A stretch of DNA of 64,000 nt from an uncultured Bacteroidia bacterium (GTDB lineage Bacteria; Bacteroidota; Bacteroidia; Bacteroidales; ML635J-15), in contig CACYQN010000008.1 of NCBI GenBank assembly GCA_902776565.1, positions 25,526-89,525 on the forward strand. Direction: 5' to 3'. The number at the start of each line of letters is the position of its first letter. Positions within the stretch are counted from its first letter, which is position 1. The translations under genes were made by a program, and so were the position numbers. Of this stretch, positions 62,375 through 64,000 are shown piece by piece. Under the pieces are notes generated by a model. The model was not told the DNA's origin, did not search any database, and was given only the letters and a program-made list of their open reading frames with translations.

Positions 62375-64000
62375 CTATTTGTTTTTTGCTTTCGTCTCTT
62401 CGTACAGTTTCCTGTATTTTTCGGCAAGTTCCTTTTTGCCACGGCGGTCGTACGATTTGCTTGCGTAGTCGTAGTACGACAGTTCCGCTTCGCTGATGTC
62501 TTTCTGCTGTGCGTTATATACACGGACGAGCTGGCGAGCCGCCTGTTCGTCGTAAATGTCGTAGTCAACAAGCGAGAGGACTATGTTTTCGGCTTCGTCG
62601 TAACGTTTTTGCAAGGTGTAAACAGTTGAAAGGAACATATACGCAAGACTGAATCGCGGGTTGTAGTCGATAATTTCCTTGCTGATGCGTTCTGCTTCAT
62701 CGTTGTTGCCTGTAATGTTGTGGTAATAAGCATTATAGTAGTTGCCAACATCGTCGCGAGGAGCAATTTCGAGGAAACGGTCAATCCATTTTTTCATTGC
62801 GTCCTTGTTGTTTATGCGCAGGTTGGCATCGATGAGGTTTATCATTGCCGATTCGTTGGTCGGGTCGTTGTAAACTGCTGTTTCGAGCAGTTCTATGGCG
62901 TGCTGTACGTCATTGTTTGCAAGGTATCCGCGTCCGTAGAGGTCGCAGGTGTCGGTGCGTTGAAGCACAAGGCAAATCGGAACATTGTCGATGCTTATTG
63001 TGTCAACGGTGTTTTTCGGTGGGAAATACTGGCTTGTAAGTATTTCTGGCTCAATTCCTGTGACGGGGAAGATGGCGTAGTCCCAGATGTGGTTTGCACG
63101 TTCCGCCCAGCGCGTTTCAACGATGGAAACTTCGTACTTGTACTTACCAAAATAATGCTTTCCTGCTTTTTCGCTTCGTGCAGCAACAAAAAGTTGGTCG
63201 CCAGACAGGTTGTACTTGCCGTTGTCGATTATCCATTGTGCGGCTTCAAGGTTGCTTACGCCGTAGTTTTCAAGTTCGTAGCGACCGAAAGTATGGTTTA
63301 ATCCGCCAGTAAATTCGTTGTAGTAGATATGGCTGTACGGATGGCTACGGAAAATATGTACCGCCGGCATTATCATCAGCAGTAGGGGTATTGCGATGCC
63401 TGCAATCTGTGTGGCTGTTGAGCGCGACGATTCGGCAAGCATGTCGAAGCCAATGGCCGCAACTATGTATAGCGGGATTTCGGCGTAAAGCAGGTGCTGC
63501 CAGATGCCGTTTGTGTCGGATTTCAGTGAGAAAATCAGGATTGAAACTGCTGAAATGCAAACAAGCGTGATTATTTCTGCGCGGTTGGACTTTTTTACAA
63601 AGCACAAGCCGAGGGCTAGAAGCATTCCGACAAATACTGCGGCAGGAATTGTCATCACAAGCATTTTGGTGTTGTAGTACCACGGCAGAAGGTCGGTCCA
63701 TACAAGTTTGCCTTCGAAGAGTATTCTTGTTGGTAAGTTAGGCGAGAACGAGTTGAGCCATTCGCCAAATCCTTGGGGTATAAGCAGTATGACAATTCCG
63801 AAAATCACGGCTAACGAGCCTACTGCAAATATTGGATAGCGTATAGCAGCCTTCTTGATTTCATTGTGTTTGCGTTGTGCGATAAGTCCGATAATGCAAA
63901 GGATTAGTGCAATTGCTACAATTAGCGAGCAGTCGGGATTTGCCGTGATGCACAGGGCTGACGACAGTGCAAAAAATACAGCATCAACGATTTTGGGTTT
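62375..64000 (-). CDS. Polytopic membrane protein with TPR tail, possibly a glycosyltransferase; 5' end beyond the right edge
   Basis: The frame is open to the window edge (an apparent start at 63808 is an internal GTG), giving at least 541 residues. Several hydrophobic segments (e.g. IVDAVFFALSSALCITA, LIVAIALILCIIGLIA, MLVMTIPAAVFVGMLLALGLCFV, LLYAEIPLYIVAAIGFDML) are followed by an extracytoplasmic segment with HPYSHIYYNEFTGGLNHTFGRYELENYGVSNLEAAQWI, like the YFN/GG...YE/W(G) region of GT39-type mannosyltransferases. The C-terminal 200 residues are TPR-like (NPTNESAMINLIDANLRI ... NPRFSLAYMFLSTVYTLQKRYDEAENI). A cell-envelope sugar transferase is inferred; the catalytic N-terminus is out of view. 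Confidence 0.7.
   Translation of the reverse strand, partial: KPKIVDAVFFALSSALCITANPDCSLIVAIALILCIIGLIAQRKHNEIKKAAIRYPIFAVGSLAVIFGIVILLIPQGFGEWLNSFSPNLPTRILFEGKLVWTDLLPWYYNTKMLVMTIPAAVFVGMLLALGLCFVKKSNRAEIITLVCISAVSILIFSLKSDTNGIWQHLLYAEIPLYIVAAIGFDMLAESSRSTATQIAGIAIPLLLMIMPAVHIFRSHPYSHIYYNEFTGGLNHTFGRYELENYGVSNLEAAQWIIDNGKYNLSGDQLFVAARSEKAGKHYFGKYKYEVSIVETRWAERANHIWDYAIFPVTGIEPEILTSQYFPPKNTVDTISIDNVPICLVLQRTDTCDLYGRGYLANNDVQHAIELLETAVYNDPTNESAMINLIDANLRINNKDAMKKWIDRFLEIAPRDDVGNYYNAYYHNITGNNDEAERISKEIIDYNPRFSLAYMFLSTVYTLQKRYDEAENIVLSLVDYDIYDEQAARQLVRVYNAQQKDISEAELSYYDYASKSYDRRGKKELAEKYRKLYEETKAKNK

Overview
The window looks like a chromosome segment of an uncultured member of the order Bacteroidales (phylum Bacteroidota). 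Three large secreted proteins end in type IX secretion (T9SS) type A sorting domains. Many start codons are preceded by the Bacteroidetes promoter (TTTG, 19-21 bp, TAnnTTTG) rather than a Shine-Dalgarno site. BspA-type leucine-rich repeats, FISUMP-like domains, WG repeats and a PorE-like OmpA protein fit the same group. I saw no rRNA, tRNA, CRISPR array, prophage or classical insertion sequence.

Layout. 1-4.4 kb: a WG-repeat protein cut by the left edge, a possible YbjN-like protein, a WYL regulator, a P-loop ATPase and a RhuM-Fic protein; the last two are delimited by three identical 28-nt repeats. 4.8-6.9 kb: a stand-alone EF-G. 7.2-14.2 kb: a cytosolic multi-PAS histidine kinase followed at 42 bp by a beta-propeller/transmembrane/class III adenylate cyclase/HD fusion, the most striking signalling unit here. 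14.3-24.8 kb: secreted and surface proteins, a RAYT transposase, and AT-rich small genes of unknown function. 25.1-35.6 kb: housekeeping and nitrogen metabolism (pheS, esterase, agmatinase, a deoxyhypusine-synthase-like enzyme, a second P-loop ATPase behind an array of palindromes, a nucleoid-associated protein, a YigZ protein, an acyltransferase, a nitrilase-family amidase, carbamate kinase, ornithine carbamoyltransferase). 35.9-46.6 kb: an ATP-grasp enzyme, a giant LRR adhesin and a giant M14 carboxypeptidase. 46.8-55.2 kb: an FAD/Fe-S dehydrogenase, a threonine aldolase, a SHOCT protein, a CXXC-less TlpA-like protein, and a NifU-like/GGGtGRT pair split by a four-helix-bundle gene. 55.6-64 kb: PorE-like protein, dxs, an OmpA lipoprotein, an SPFH protein, and a membrane glycosyltransferase-like TPR protein cut by the right edge.

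A second theme is small palindromic repeats. Several families lie between genes, and three seem to have entered coding sequence without breaking the frame: in the signal-peptide region of the cyclase (10281-10501), in the linker of the RAYT transposase (17156-17190) and in the T9SS sorting domain of the M14 peptidase (41255-41293). All functional calls come from reading motifs by eye; no database search was run.
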